Origin: Paraburkholderia sp. C35
GTDB taxonomy: Bacteria; Pseudomonadota; Gammaproteobacteria; Burkholderiales; Burkholderiaceae
NCBI RefSeq assembly: GCF_003121405.1
Contig: NZ_QBUY01000046.1
Location: forward strand, 1 to 64,000
Direction of reading: 5' to 3'
Length of the DNA: 64,000 nt
This document shows positions 27,054-35,821 of the stretch, in pieces; within the stretch, counting starts at the first letter, position 1, and every line of letters starts with the position of its first letter. The translations under genes and the position numbers were made by a program. The notes beneath the pieces were generated by a model. That model was not told where the DNA came from. It saw nothing but the letters and a program-made list of their open reading frames with translations, and searched no databases.

Positions 27054-27543
27054 GCCCAGTGAGACGACATCGGCTGGCGACGAGCCGATGCGTGAGATCC
27101 TTGAAACGCTGCTGGCCAATGACGAAGACATTACGGCTCGCGCGGTCGCGCGGCTGCACCCGTCCATCAACGCGGCGTCGTCGATCACACGTAACGGGTC
27201 CCGAAGCAAACTGCTCGCTGAATATCAACAACGGCAGACCGAATACCGGCGTTGGCGAGGCCGCGTTGCGAAACGGTCCGGTACCGACACTGCGGCCTCG
27301 CTCGCCGACAAGGACATCCGGATCGCTGAACTCGAAGCCACGGTGCAACTACTAACCGCTTCCCACCTTGCAATGTTGCGCGCCGTCGGCGAACTCGGTG
27401 GCTTCAGCAAATGGGCCAGGTTCTATGAACAATATCGCGAGGCACGGGACAAACTTGCGGAGCTTGGCTCAATACCTGAAGCGACAGTATCTCCAATGCC
27501 GGCGGACAGCCCGAAGCATCGCAGCGAAACAAAATGTCGATGA
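27046..27543 (+). CDS. ginD: Small accessory protein of the recombinase operon (GinD-like)
   Basis: A 165-residue protein starts at the ATG at 27046, overlapping ginC. It has helical, charged text with a probable coiled coil (KDIRIAELEATVQLLTASHL) and a conserved-looking GELGGFSKWARFYEQYREAR. GInt operons end with a small DNA-binding-like protein needed together with the three recombinases for excision and integration. TnpC of Tn554-like elements is a comparable partner. The family name is inferred from position. Confidence 0.65.
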   Translation: MTEPSETTSAGDEPMREILETLLANDEDITARAVARLHPSINAASSITRNGSRSKLLAEYQQRQTEYRRWRGRVAKRSGTDTAASLADKDIRIAELEATVQLLTASHLAMLRAVGELGGFSKWARFYEQYREARDKLAELGSIPEATVSPMPADSPKHRSETKCR

Positions 27544-27641
27544 CTGTCTGGTTGGCGTGACAATGTACGCATGATCCTCTCAGCCACGAAATGGCTGCGG
27601 TTCTGCGGTGGAAGCCGCCTCTCTCCCGAAAGGAGTATCAC

Positions 27642-28163
27642 ATGTCCTATTGCCCCTTCTTCCAAACACTGCACGATGAAACGCGCCCGGTGGGCAATCT
27701 CGGCAGGGGAACTCACTACTCTGTCCTACGGGCACCGGTCTGGCACGACGAGTCCATGAACAGGCTCGAACGTTGCGCGTTCCTCGACTTCGCCATCATC
27801 TGGGATGAGGATCACGACGATCGCGTGATTGACGCGATTATGGTTCTCTACATCAGTGGCCTGCTCGCGCCGGTACGGTATATCGGCGAGCGGAAAGGCA
27901 CGCTCTCGGTGCTCCTGGCCCCCGATGTTGTGGGCAATTGGGCTCCCGAAACCTTGCAGCAGTATCGCGACGACATCAACGACATCTGCCAGTGCCTGGA
28001 AGACCCATGGTCGGCGACAGTCGATAGCACTGACGGCCACGAACATTCGATCATCCACAGTTCGGCCGAGAACGTCGCTACGTATCTCAAGAACATCGAC
28101 ATGCTGTGGGAATTGGGGGTGAAGTCAAAGATGTATCCTGCGCCGGCGGGAGCGCAACACTGA
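27642..28163 (+). CDS. Hypothetical protein behind the recombinase operon
   Basis: A 173-residue protein is read from the ATG at 27642, preceded by an excellent AAAGGAG site. It has acidic, soluble text (LDFAIIWDEDHDDRVIDAIM, WSATVDSTDGHEHSIIHSSA) with no signal or membrane segment. It follows ginD on the same strand and may be the first cargo gene of the element or part of its core. No family is recognised. Confidence 0.65.
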   Translation: MSYCPFFQTLHDETRPVGNLGRGTHYSVLRAPVWHDESMNRLERCAFLDFAIIWDEDHDDRVIDAIMVLYISGLLAPVRYIGERKGTLSVLLAPDVVGNWAPETLQQYRDDINDICQCLEDPWSATVDSTDGHEHSIIHSSAENVATYLKNIDMLWELGVKSKMYPAPAGAQH

Positions 28164-28692
28164 GGTTGGCAATATCCCGTTGCTAAGATCAATCCCGTTG
28201 CGTCCTCGGATGAGTATCAACGCAACAAATGCTCGGAGGACGGTCACGCAACAGGAAACACTTGAAAAAGTGGATATCCTGTGGATAAGTCGGCCGCCTT
28301 ACCCGTTGAAATATAGCCAAACCTTAAAAACCAAACCGACGCAACACCACGCCATAGGTGCCAAGAATCAACTTTTTGGGGTCAGATCATTTAGTGCTTT
28401 CAGATCCGTCTTGGCCAGCGCGACGGTCGGTATGCCATTCCAGTTCATCCGGGTCCCGGCGATTCATGTCGTTCGCCGCGCCAGGATGGTTGACCGGTCG
28501 CCGATGCGGGTGCCGGGGGTCAGCGTTGCCGGATGTCCCCTCGAGGACCCATCCCGGTCATCCAGTCCCACCTGGTCATCCGCTGGGTCCGGGACGGGCC
28601 CATTCGTCGCGCGCAGCGCCGCCAACGAATCGCGGTATTTGCGTCGGGAACGAACGAAAACCGCGGCAGCGGCGTCCGCCAATATCACCGTT
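28164..28692. other. 530-base stretch without a clear gene
   Basis: Frames here lack starts with ribosome sites and read as compositional noise. The segment 28197-28258 contains GTTGCGTCCTC followed about 40 bases later by GAGGAC...CGCAAC, an imperfect dyad that could be a recombination or regulatory site of the adjacent element. Confidence 0.35.
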
Positions 28693-28804
28693 TATAATCC
28701 GCCCATCGAACGGGCGTTCTATCAAATTGCCGACTCTCAGGTTCTGGCAGGCCCTCGGAATGGCCAGAACCTTTCAGCCGGCTCAAGTTGAGCCGGCTTT
28801 TTTT
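28693..28804 (+). ncRNA. Candidate small RNA with own -10 box and intrinsic terminator
   Basis: A perfect TATAAT (28693-28698) is followed by a short CGCCC/GGGCG hairpin. A second hairpin (GGTTCTGGC ... GCCAGAACC, 28740-28770) and a strong intrinsic terminator (AGCCGGCTC ... GAGCCGGCT plus seven T, 28776-28804) come next. No frame with a start and ribosome site lies inside. The size, about 100 bases, fits a trans-acting small RNA. No -35 box is obvious, and it does not resemble 4.5S, 6S or tmRNA. Confidence 0.45.
28776..28804 (+). terminator. Intrinsic terminator
   Basis: The nine-base perfect stem AGCCGGCTC/GAGCCGGCT with loop AAGTT is followed by TTTTTTT. It is the 3' end of the candidate small RNA and would also stop read-through from the recombinase operon. 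Confidence 0.8.
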
Positions 28805-28963
28805 CGTGTTCAACGAATGCGAGCACGCCACCCCCAAATTACTGAGCGTCATAAAAGTATTGCAAAAAGTGATGTGACGTGGAACCGTTTCCACCGATAT
28901 TCTGCCACCGCAGCGCCGGTTTCACCGTGTTCGGTCAGCCAGAACCTGAGAGAAAGCCGAGGA

Positions 28964-29215
28964 TGAAAAGCCAACGGTCGGCGCTGCACCCCGGCTGGTT
29001 GATTATTGCCTTTATTTGCGTCGGATCCCGCGCTTATGCCTGCCCGACCGACGCTGGGAGCAAGGCGTCGACATGCGTGTACGTTCGGGTGCTGGCGTCC
29101 AGTGGCAAGTTGCCTTTCTGTCGACTATCTTTCCATCATCAACGGCTCAGATAGACCGCACTATTCGCAGCTCGACGAATATTTGCAGACAGTCATCCAA
29201 GATATCGGTAGCTGA
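28964..29215 (+). pseudogene. Possible broken secreted protein
   Basis: An ATG at 28964 gives a signal-peptide-like start (WLIIAFICVGSRAYACP). The frame loses sense after about 50 codons. Another frame then reads VDYLSIINGSDRPHYSQLDE, YLQTVIQDIGS and stops at 29213-29215. A frameshifted small exported protein of about 80 residues is the simplest explanation. The evidence is thin. Confidence 0.25.
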
Positions 29216-29328
29216 AAAAGAAAACACGCCGTTGTTGCGTTTGGTGCGCTCGTTGGACGCAGTCCTTGATACCGGCATCGATGCGCAGGTTTGCCGCAGT
29301 TAGATGCGCTCATTCAAAGGAGCGTCTC

Positions 29329-29829
29329 GTGCCAAAAACCCTTTCCGTTGTTCCCCTCATCGCGTTGTGCCTGTCCACGCTCGCGTGGGCCGATCCCGAT
29401 ACATTGCTGGGGACATGGCGTCTGAAATCATTCGTGCGCGAAGTTGTCGGGACAAACGAGCGATACAACCAGCTGGGCGAACAGCCTGACGGCTATCTCA
29501 CCTACTCGCCAGACGGTCGCATGGTCGCGCTGTTCGTGTCTGGCGACCGGCCGCAGCCGCAGGGTGAACCCTCCGACGAAGAGCGAGTCAAGCTCCACAA
29601 ATCGATGCTTGCATACGGTGGAACGTATAGCGTGGCGCCAGGCAAGGTCGTGCATCATATCGACATCGAATGGGACGGCAGGCGGATCGGAACCGACCAG
29701 GTGCGCTTTTACACCGTCAATGGCGATACGCTCTCCATCAGGACCGAGCCCAACAAAAGTCCGGTCGATGGTCGCGAGGGAGTCGGCATCCTGATCTTCG
29801 AGCGAGTGAAGAGCGCGCAGCCGCAGTGA
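29329..29829 (+). CDS. Exported lipocalin-like protein
   Basis: A 166-residue protein starts at a GTG at 29329 behind AAAGGAG. The signal peptide (VVPLIALCLSTLAWA) is followed by DPDTLLGTWRLKSF, the G-x-W opening of lipocalin-like domains (Lipocalin_5 type), then YLTYSPDGRMVALF and IGTDQVRFYTVNGDTLSIRT. These small beta barrels bind hydrophobic ligands. The gene stands alone on the plus strand. An upstream in-frame ATG at 29266 would bury the signal peptide and is disfavoured. Confidence 0.75.
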   Translation: MPKTLSVVPLIALCLSTLAWADPDTLLGTWRLKSFVREVVGTNERYNQLGEQPDGYLTYSPDGRMVALFVSGDRPQPQGEPSDEERVKLHKSMLAYGGTYSVAPGKVVHHIDIEWDGRRIGTDQVRFYTVNGDTLSIRTEPNKSPVDGREGVGILIFERVKSAQPQ

Positions 29830-30238
29830 GTGGTTAACATCAATGCGGCTGGTCGCAGTAATTGTCGATCCGCGCGATGCTGCCTCACGCAATGCGGACA
29901 TCATCTGGGGACTTTAGAGCATGCTCGAGCACAACAGCTCAATGCCGATCGACGCCTATATCTGTGGGTAGTGAAGCAAATGAAGGCAGCACCCAGCGGC
30001 CCTGTTACGTCGATCAACCAAGACAGAAACGGGATGGCGAAGAGGCTGTGCTGTTTCAGTCCGACTGCGATCTTATGCCGCCAGAGCGCGACCGTCTCCG
30101 CGAGTCCCGCCACCGCACAGAACACGCTGCGGCTGGTTCAAGGTCTGGCAGCGACTGCCGCTAGAGTCCTGCCTTTCGGCCTGGTGGGCAAGCTAACTCA
30201 CCAGGCAAGCGAGCGCCGAAGGACACCCTGTTGCCCGT
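29830..30238. other. 409-base stretch without a convincing gene
   Basis: No frame shows a supported start. A stem GCCTGGTG...CACCAGGC at about 30179-30206 lies near the end of the diguanylate cyclase gene and may help end convergent transcription, but it has no T-run. Confidence 0.4.
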
Positions 30239-31789
30239 TCATACCGCCTGAAAACCGTTTGAACATATCGGCCCACTCAATGCCCTCACCCGATTTCTGC
30301 CGGAATGTTTGGCCTGATACAGCGCCCCGTCAGCTGCACCCACAATGCTCTGGGTCCCGTCGCTGCGACGCGCACGGCTACAGGCGACACCGACGCTCGC
30401 GGTCACGCATCCATACGGACTGGTCGCGTGACGGATTGCAAGGTCACTGATCCTGCCGCGGATAGCCTCGGCGATCATGAGCGCTCCCGCCTCATCTGTG
30501 TCTGGCAGTACGACAACGAATTCCTCGCCGCCGTAGCGCGCTGCACTATCACCCGGTCGGCGGATAGTATCTCTAATGCAACGTGCGACCGCTGCGAGCG
30601 CGTCATCGCCTGCCTGATGCCCCTGGCTGTCGTTATAGGCCTTGAAGAAATCGAGATCGATGAACAGCAGCGACATAACGCCGTCAGTGCGCGCCGCGCG
30701 ACGCCATTCGCGCGCAAGAATTTCATCGAATGTGCGGCGGTTATACAGTCCCGTCAGTCCGTCGGTGCGCGCAAGTTTCTGCAGCTCGGCCTGGACGCGC
30801 ATGCGTTCGCGATGCTGCCGGCCCAGCAGGACGCACAGGACAATAAATGCCGCGCCAAAGACGGTCATCACCGCGCCAATCCTGATTGCTCTCGCTCGCC
30901 ACGCCGCATAGATATCGCTTTCTGCCTCGGCCACCATCACGATCAGCGGCAGGTTGGGAAAATTCCTGAACGCATAGAGTCGACGCACCCCATCGATCGA
31001 TGAGGTCTCGGTGAAGCTGCCAACCGGCGCGGTCTGGAACTGATGAAAGGTGCTGGCCTTGCTGATGTCACGTCCGGTGATCCTGGGGTCGTACGGCTGA
31101 CGCATGATCATGATGCCGTCCCGACCGATCAGCGACACGGCGCCGTGTGCGCCAAGCGACAGGTCGCCGAAAAGCGACCGGAAATAACTCAGGTCAACAG
31201 CGATCACCACCACGCCTGCGAATGACCCATCCGGGTTCGAGATACGCCGGCTCAATGCGATGGTCGGCTTGCCGTCACGCAACCTCGACCGAAACGGGTC
31301 GCTCACGTAGAGGCCAAGATCAGGCCTGTCCCGATGGACCGTGAAGTACGGCATATCGGAAAAATTGCCGGGGTGAGGCGTATCCCCGGCCGCGTCCAGA
31401 ATGATCCTGCCGGCCGCATCGAGTACCAGCATCCCGGTCAGGTATCGCGCCGTGGCTGCCCGGTCGAACAGTGCCATGCGCTGGAGATGGACGGATGAGC
31501 CCCGTATTTCCGGGTCGCGCAGTCCGTCGATGGCCGCCTGCAAGGACAGATCGTACAGTTCGAAGTTGCGCTCAATGTCCCGTTCGGCCAGCAGTGCGAG
31601 ATTGCTCGAAGTCTCTCGCGCACGGTTTAACGCGTCGGCGCGCGCCTGATACAGGATCGCCGCGCACACCCCGGTCATACAGAGAACGACCAGCAATCCC
31701 ACGCAGAACAATACGCGAGGACCGCCCAGGTCAAATCGCGACGGGCGCAGCAGACGCCTGCCGGTCCGTGTTTCCTGTGTTCCAGTCAC
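30239..31789 (-). CDS. Membrane diguanylate cyclase (Cache sensor plus GGDEF)
   Basis: A 516-residue protein. A first membrane helix at about residues 30-50 (LLVVLCMTGVCAAILY) is followed by an extracytoplasmic double-Cache-like sensor of about 250 residues and a second helix near 310-330 (VMTVFGAAFIVLCVLLG). A GGDEF domain completes it, with the active-site motif RYGGEEF and, five residues before it, RPGD, the inhibitory I-site. It should make cyclic di-GMP and be product-inhibited. It is adjacent on the same strand to a VpsR-like regulator, which suggests a local signalling pair. Confidence 0.9.
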   Translation of the reverse strand: MTGTQETRTGRRLLRPSRFDLGGPRVLFCVGLLVVLCMTGVCAAILYQARADALNRARETSSNLALLAERDIERNFELYDLSLQAAIDGLRDPEIRGSSVHLQRMALFDRAATARYLTGMLVLDAAGRIILDAAGDTPHPGNFSDMPYFTVHRDRPDLGLYVSDPFRSRLRDGKPTIALSRRISNPDGSFAGVVVIAVDLSYFRSLFGDLSLGAHGAVSLIGRDGIMIMRQPYDPRITGRDISKASTFHQFQTAPVGSFTETSSIDGVRRLYAFRNFPNLPLIVMVAEAESDIYAAWRARAIRIGAVMTVFGAAFIVLCVLLGRQHRERMRVQAELQKLARTDGLTGLYNRRTFDEILAREWRRAARTDGVMSLLFIDLDFFKAYNDSQGHQAGDDALAAVARCIRDTIRRPGDSAARYGGEEFVVVLPDTDEAGALMIAEAIRGRISDLAIRHATSPYGCVTASVGVACSRARRSDGTQSIVGAADGALYQAKHSGRNRVRALSGPICSNGFQAV

Positions 31790-31853
31790 TGCTTTATCGT
31801 CCTCGCCTGTTCGACTCTGTGCATGCTTGCGAACCGTGCGGTGCGCCCAAAGA

Positions 31854-33248
31854 TCATGGCCAACGTTTTCGGCACCCGGTGGAAGCGTTCGCCGTTTCCG
31901 CTACAGAGTCCGTCTGCTCGCGCAGTCCATGCAACCCGAGCAGCCGATAGAGGGTTACCCGCGATATCCCAAGCTCGCGGGCTGCGTCGACGTAGCGGCC
32001 ACGGTGACGAAGCAGCGCCTGCTCGATTGCCTGTCGCTCCGCGATCTCGCGTACCCGGTCGAGTGTCATAACACCCCTGCTGATCAGGTGATCGAGTTCG
32101 AGATCCGCCGCCGATATATGGCGCCCTTCTGTCATGACGACCGCGCGTTGCACACGGTTGCCAAGCTCACGCACATTGCCCGGCCAGGGATAACGCGCGA
32201 TCGCCTGCAGGGCGTCGGGTGCAAAGCCGTGTATCTTGCGTTTCGCATCCGGACGAAACCGGTCGAGCATGTGGTGAGCCAGCAGTTCGATGTCGTCACT
32301 GCGTTCGCGAAGCGGCGGCACTTCAAGATGAAGGACGCACAACCGGTGAAAGAGATCCTCGCGGAAGCGTGCGTCCCTGACGGCGGCCTGAAGATCTACA
32401 TGTGTTGCCGAAATGACACGAACATTGACTTCGATCGACTCGTGACCGCCCAACCGGTCAACCGTTCGCTCTTGCAGAAATCTCAACAGGCTCGCCTGGC
32501 TCTCCAGCGGCAGATCGCCGATCTCGTCCAGAAAAAGCGTGCCGCCATTAGCCGACTCGATGCGGCCCACGCGGCGCTGGTTGGCGCCCGTGAACGCGCC
32601 CCGCTCATGACCAAACAGTTCCGACTGGATGAGTTCACGAGGGATCGCACCGCAATTGATCGCGACAAATGGCCGGGCATGACGGCCGGAGCGGCGATGA
32701 ATGGCCGCCGCCGTCAGTTCCTTGCCCGTGCCGGATTCACCCGCGATAAACACGGGAGCGTCCGTCATCGCCACCTTGCGAATGGCCCGAAACAGACCGT
32801 GCATGGCTTCGCATGCACCGACCATCTCTCCCTCGGCGACCGCGGCGACGGCAGGCATCACACGCGGCTCCGCCAACCCGAGCATGCCGTACGCGTGGCC
32901 GACCGCCCGGGCGACGCGCGATGCCGTGGGCGGTTGCGTTACGTAATCAGAACAGTACCCGTGTATGAGCCGACGCAGTTCGGGATCGTCATGGAGCTGT
33001 CCCTGTCCGACGACCGCGATCCAGCCAATTGATGCGATCGACAATGACCGCTCGAGCAATGCGCTATCGCGGATCGCGAACGCTGGCCTGAGATCGACCA
33101 CCCCACCCGCCACGGCGCCACCGGACTCAAGCGTCGAAACCTGCTTCGACGTCGATACCACATTCACGTCCCAGCCCTGCTCGCCGAGCTCGTGAATCCA
33201 CCCGTCCACGGGCCTGGCCGTCAGATAGACGAGTGATCGCGCATCCAT
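31854..33248 (-). CDS. VpsR-like sigma-54-type transcriptional activator
   Basis: A 464-residue protein. The N-terminal domain of about 130 residues resembles a receiver but lacks clear acidic phosphorylation-site text. The AAA+ domain has Walker A (GESGTGKE), the sigma-54 contact loop GAFTGA, Walker B (GGTLFLDEIGD) and an arginine-finger region (REDLFHRLCVLHLEVPPLRE). A Fis-type helix-turn-helix ends the protein (AARELGISRVTLYRLL). VpsR and the Burkholderia regulator BerB share this layout and answer to cyclic di-GMP. The adjoining cyclase gene supports this reading. Confidence 0.85.
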   Translation of the reverse strand: MDARSLVYLTARPVDGWIHELGEQGWDVNVVSTSKQVSTLESGGAVAGGVVDLRPAFAIRDSALLERSLSIASIGWIAVVGQGQLHDDPELRRLIHGYCSDYVTQPPTASRVARAVGHAYGMLGLAEPRVMPAVAAVAEGEMVGACEAMHGLFRAIRKVAMTDAPVFIAGESGTGKELTAAAIHRRSGRHARPFVAINCGAIPRELIQSELFGHERGAFTGANQRRVGRIESANGGTLFLDEIGDLPLESQASLLRFLQERTVDRLGGHESIEVNVRVISATHVDLQAAVRDARFREDLFHRLCVLHLEVPPLRERSDDIELLAHHMLDRFRPDAKRKIHGFAPDALQAIARYPWPGNVRELGNRVQRAVVMTEGRHISAADLELDHLISRGVMTLDRVREIAERQAIEQALLRHRGRYVDAARELGISRVTLYRLLGLHGLREQTDSVAETANASTGCRKRWP

Positions 33249-34113
33249 TCCCGAACTCCCTCACCTGCAGTACGTCTTTCAACATGAAGATCTGAACTGC
33301 GAACCGGCTGAAAGCCCCTGTTGTCACGGCCGCTATCAGAAGAGGTAGAAAGAATTACAACCTCACCAGGGACGTCAGAGGGGACAGCTGGCCGCACATC
33401 GACATTGAGCCGCTTCGGTACATCGTTCATACACCAGTTCCTGGAAGCGGCCCGCTTCACGGTCCGCCGTTGTCTTCGCGCCAAAGGCCCGATGTACGAC
33501 AACGACCCGGTTCACGCGCCGGCATCGAAATAGTTGTTGCTCCGTCTTCACTTCACACTCTCTCAGGCTTGCACAGCTAGCGTCGTGGATTTTTTGACCT
33601 GCTAACGACTGTTCTGTTTACGGCACACGCATGCAAAGGTATGAGCCATATAAACCCGCGTACCTGCAGACAATTGTGCGATGCACCAATAGAGCGCGAA
33701 TTCTAATATCTCTGCAAATGGGAAAGGAAACGATTTCGGCGCAGCGTTTACCCGGATTGCGCAGATTCCCTTGGAACCGGAGTGAATGGAATCGCTTCCA
33801 CGTGCCTGGTCGCGCTGACACTCGACGAGATGATGGTGTTCGAGCTTTTCAAACGTGTGCGCTTTTCGAGGCGCAATTGTGATGCGCCCATTTGTTGCGC
33901 GAACAGAATTGGTGGACCCGATTGCGCTGTCCTGCTTCGAGACGAGATGAACGAACTGCGATAAGCAATCCGAATAATTGGCGAATCCATTGCGCATCAT
34001 CTGCATTCAAGCTGCATGTCCGGATCGTTGAGATGCTACGAACGCGCAGGATTGAGTCACACTCAGGGATGCATACGTGTGTTGGCCAAATGGACTTATC
34101 GGGAGGACGCGTC
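33249..34113. other. 865-base stretch without a convincing gene
   Basis: Frames of up to 134 codons exist on both strands (for example minus 33602-34006), but none has protein-like composition, a ribosome site or recognisable motifs. It separates the regulator from a small membrane-protein gene and could hold regulatory sites for both. I see no clear sigma-54 promoter. Confidence 0.4.
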
Positions 34114-34497
34114 GTGAGAACACGTTCCAGACTGTACATCTGTCTGCCGCTGGCTGTCTTCGTTGTGCTGTGTAGCCTTGGCGTGCCCGGCATGGCGGTT
34201 GCACTGGCGTGGATGACCGTTGGCATGATCGCCATTGGCCATCGTGCGTTCGACAGTTTCCCCGAAGTAGCCCCCGATGCCCGCTGGCGCACAGGCTATC
34301 GTGTAGCCGTCGTTCACTTCTACCATATTGCCTGGTGGCCATGGTACAAGCGTTTCAGCCTCGCACGCCGCTACCTGCAGATGCGCCGACGATTTGCGGG
34401 ATCGTCGCGACCTGCCGACAAAGGCTCGGTCGCCTCTCGCCGCCGGCCCACGAATCGGCGTCACTCCGCGAGCGATCACGAGCCGGACGGCTACTAG
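34114..34497 (+). CDS. Small membrane protein of unknown function
   Basis: A 127-residue protein from a GTG at 34114 has GGGAGG seven bases upstream. A long hydrophobic region at residues about 8-45 (LAVFVVLCSLGVPGMAVALA) forms one or two helices. It is followed by FDSFPEVAPDARWRTGYRVA and an aromatic WWPWYKRF segment. The tail is basic and disordered. No family is recognised. The good ribosome site supports it as real. Confidence 0.55.
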   Translation: MRTRSRLYICLPLAVFVVLCSLGVPGMAVALAWMTVGMIAIGHRAFDSFPEVAPDARWRTGYRVAVVHFYHIAWWPWYKRFSLARRYLQMRRRFAGSSRPADKGSVASRRRPTNRRHSASDHEPDGY

Positions 34498-34573
34498 CCG
34501 CGCGTGCCGGTGCCATAGCCAGAGAGGCTGCGATCGGACCGTCGCCGTGAGTTGCGCTGCGGCTCAGGGACAC

Positions 34574-34786
34574 CTATTGCCGGCGGAGTTCATGACCCGC
34601 ATAGATGGCCACGAAGACGCCAATGAGCAGCGACGCCACCGCCAGCGGCTCGTCCAGTTGACTGGCGGAAGCGGACAACCTTGCGTCGCACCAGAGCGCG
34701 ACCCCGACCGCTGAGAGCAGCAAGCCCAGCGCGATTCCCCAGATTGGCCCCGCCGTACTGGCACTCGTTTGGTGTGAGAGCTTCAT
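34574..34786 (-). CDS. Small two-helix membrane protein
   Basis: A 70-residue protein from the ATG at 34786, with GGAG about eight bases upstream on the minus strand (TAGGAGAAAAAC). Two hydrophobic segments (WGIALGLLLSAVGVALW; PLAVASLLIGVFVAIYAG) are joined by a short polar loop. It is divergent from phoU and could share its control region. No family is recognised. Confidence 0.5.
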   Translation of the reverse strand: MKLSHQTSASTAGPIWGIALGLLLSAVGVALWCDARLSASASQLDEPLAVASLLIGVFVAIYAGHELRRQ

Positions 34787-34919
34787 GTTTTTCTCCTACC
34801 CTGTGCTGCTTTCAGCCGCGGCCAACGCAGCCGGTCCGTCAACATGACTGCGTGACGCGTCCTTGCATCCAATTCACTCACCCGTCTGCCACAAAGGCGT
34901 CACATAAACAGTGCTACAT

Positions 34920-34974
34920 GTGCAATGGGGGCAGACCAATTGTCTGCATCCCCGGATTGACAGCCCTATTGCAC
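34920..34974. promoter_or_regulatory. Nested inverted repeats upstream of phoU
   Basis: An outer pair GTGCAAT (34920-34926)/ATTGCAC (34968-34974) encloses an inner stem GGGGCAGAC ... GTCTGC-AT-CCCC (34927-34953). The inner repeat ends just before a TTGACA box. It may be protein operators at the promoter or a structured element. Nothing in it is coding. Confidence 0.4.
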
Positions 34975-35011
34975 CATAGAATACTGATTTCAATAATACG
35001 GTATATACCGT
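34957..35011 (+). promoter_or_regulatory. Candidate phoU promoter with downstream palindrome
   Basis: TTGACA (34957-34962) and AATACT (34980-34985) are 17 bases apart. A perfect 14-base palindrome, ACGGTATATACCGT (34998-35011), lies where transcription should start. It is flanked on both sides by a direct TTTCAATAAT-like repeat. The palindrome is a good dimeric repressor site. No Pho-box direct repeats are evident. Confidence 0.45.
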
Positions 35012-35074
35012 TTCAATAATAATCACCATCAGGACATCTGGAATGGTGCCCTGGGTACGGATCGCGGAGGCTGA

Positions 35075-35782
35075 ATGTCAGACAAACACCTCTCCAGCCA
35101 GTTCGATGCTGCACTGAACCTGCTTTCTTCCAGACTGCTTGAGATGGGCGGTCTGGTTGAGTCACAGATCGCGGCGACGCTCGAGTTGCTGAACGCGTTC
35201 GATGAGACCGTCGCGGGGAACATACGAGACAACGAGCGACGACTCAACCGGATGGAAATCGAGATCGACGACGAGCTCAATAACGTTATTGCCCGCCGTC
35301 AGCCCACTGCCCGCGATCTGCGGTTGTTGATGGCCGCCTCCAAATGCGTCACCAACCTCGAGCGCGCGGGCGACGAAGCCCGAAAGATCGCGAAGCGGCT
35401 GGCCAGAATTGATGAAAGCGGCACCGCCGCCACCGTACAGGTTGTCGAACTGAAAAACGCAGGGGAAATGGCCCTGACGATCCTGCATCGTGCGCTCGAT
35501 GCATTTGCAAGGATGGACACGGCTGCCGCTGTCCAGATCATGCAGGACGACCGCGCAATCGATACCGAATTCGGCGCCTTTGTCCAACGCCTCATCGGGG
35601 ACATGAACGAAGCACCCAGGACCATCTCGACGGGCCTTGACTACCTCTTCGTCGCGAAAGCCTTCGAACGTATCGGTGACCACGCAGTGAACATTGCTGA
35701 ATTTGTGATCTACATCGTTAAAGGCCGGGACGTCCGGCATCTTGCGTTCGACAGGCTTGAAGCCGAGGTTCTGCGCAACTGA
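35075..35782 (+). CDS. phoU: PhoU-like phosphate signalling protein
   Basis: A 235-residue all-helical protein starts at the ATG at 35075 with GGAGG just upstream. It has the two PhoU repeats with ERIGDHAVNIAEFV near the C-terminus and TNLERAGDEARKIAKRL near residue 95, both carrying the E/D-x-x-D metal-binding pattern. PhoU restrains the Pst transporter and the PhoR kinase. Here it lies apart from pst and phoB genes, so it may be an extra copy. Stand-alone PhoU-like genes occur in stress and ion-homeostasis islands. The nearby mgtC fits such a setting. Confidence 0.9.
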   Translation: MSDKHLSSQFDAALNLLSSRLLEMGGLVESQIAATLELLNAFDETVAGNIRDNERRLNRMEIEIDDELNNVIARRQPTARDLRLLMAASKCVTNLERAGDEARKIAKRLARIDESGTAATVQVVELKNAGEMALTILHRALDAFARMDTAAAVQIMQDDRAIDTEFGAFVQRLIGDMNEAPRTISTGLDYLFVAKAFERIGDHAVNIAEFVIYIVKGRDVRHLAFDRLEAEVLRN

Positions 35783-35792
35783 TCTCGCGTGA

Positions 35793-35818
35793 AGTCTCCC
35801 GCGTTATCGCGGAAGACT
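35793..35818. terminator. Hairpin between converging phoU and the Nudix gene
   Basis: AGTCTCCCGCG and CGCGGAAGACT form a stem with one mismatch and a TTAT loop. It lies between two converging genes and could end transcription from either side, although T-runs are weak. Confidence 0.5.
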
Positions 35819-35821
35819 CAA

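Noticed and set aside
21969..27543. RIT element (recombinases in trio) as the name of the recombinase operon
   Set aside because: The three proteins are larger than typical RIT proteins and a fourth small gene is attached, which fits GInt better. The distinction still needs alignment.
28693..28804. 4.5S, 6S or tmRNA identity for the small RNA candidate
   Set aside because: The conserved signal-recognition loop, the 6S central bulge layout and the tmRNA tRNA-like end are all missing.
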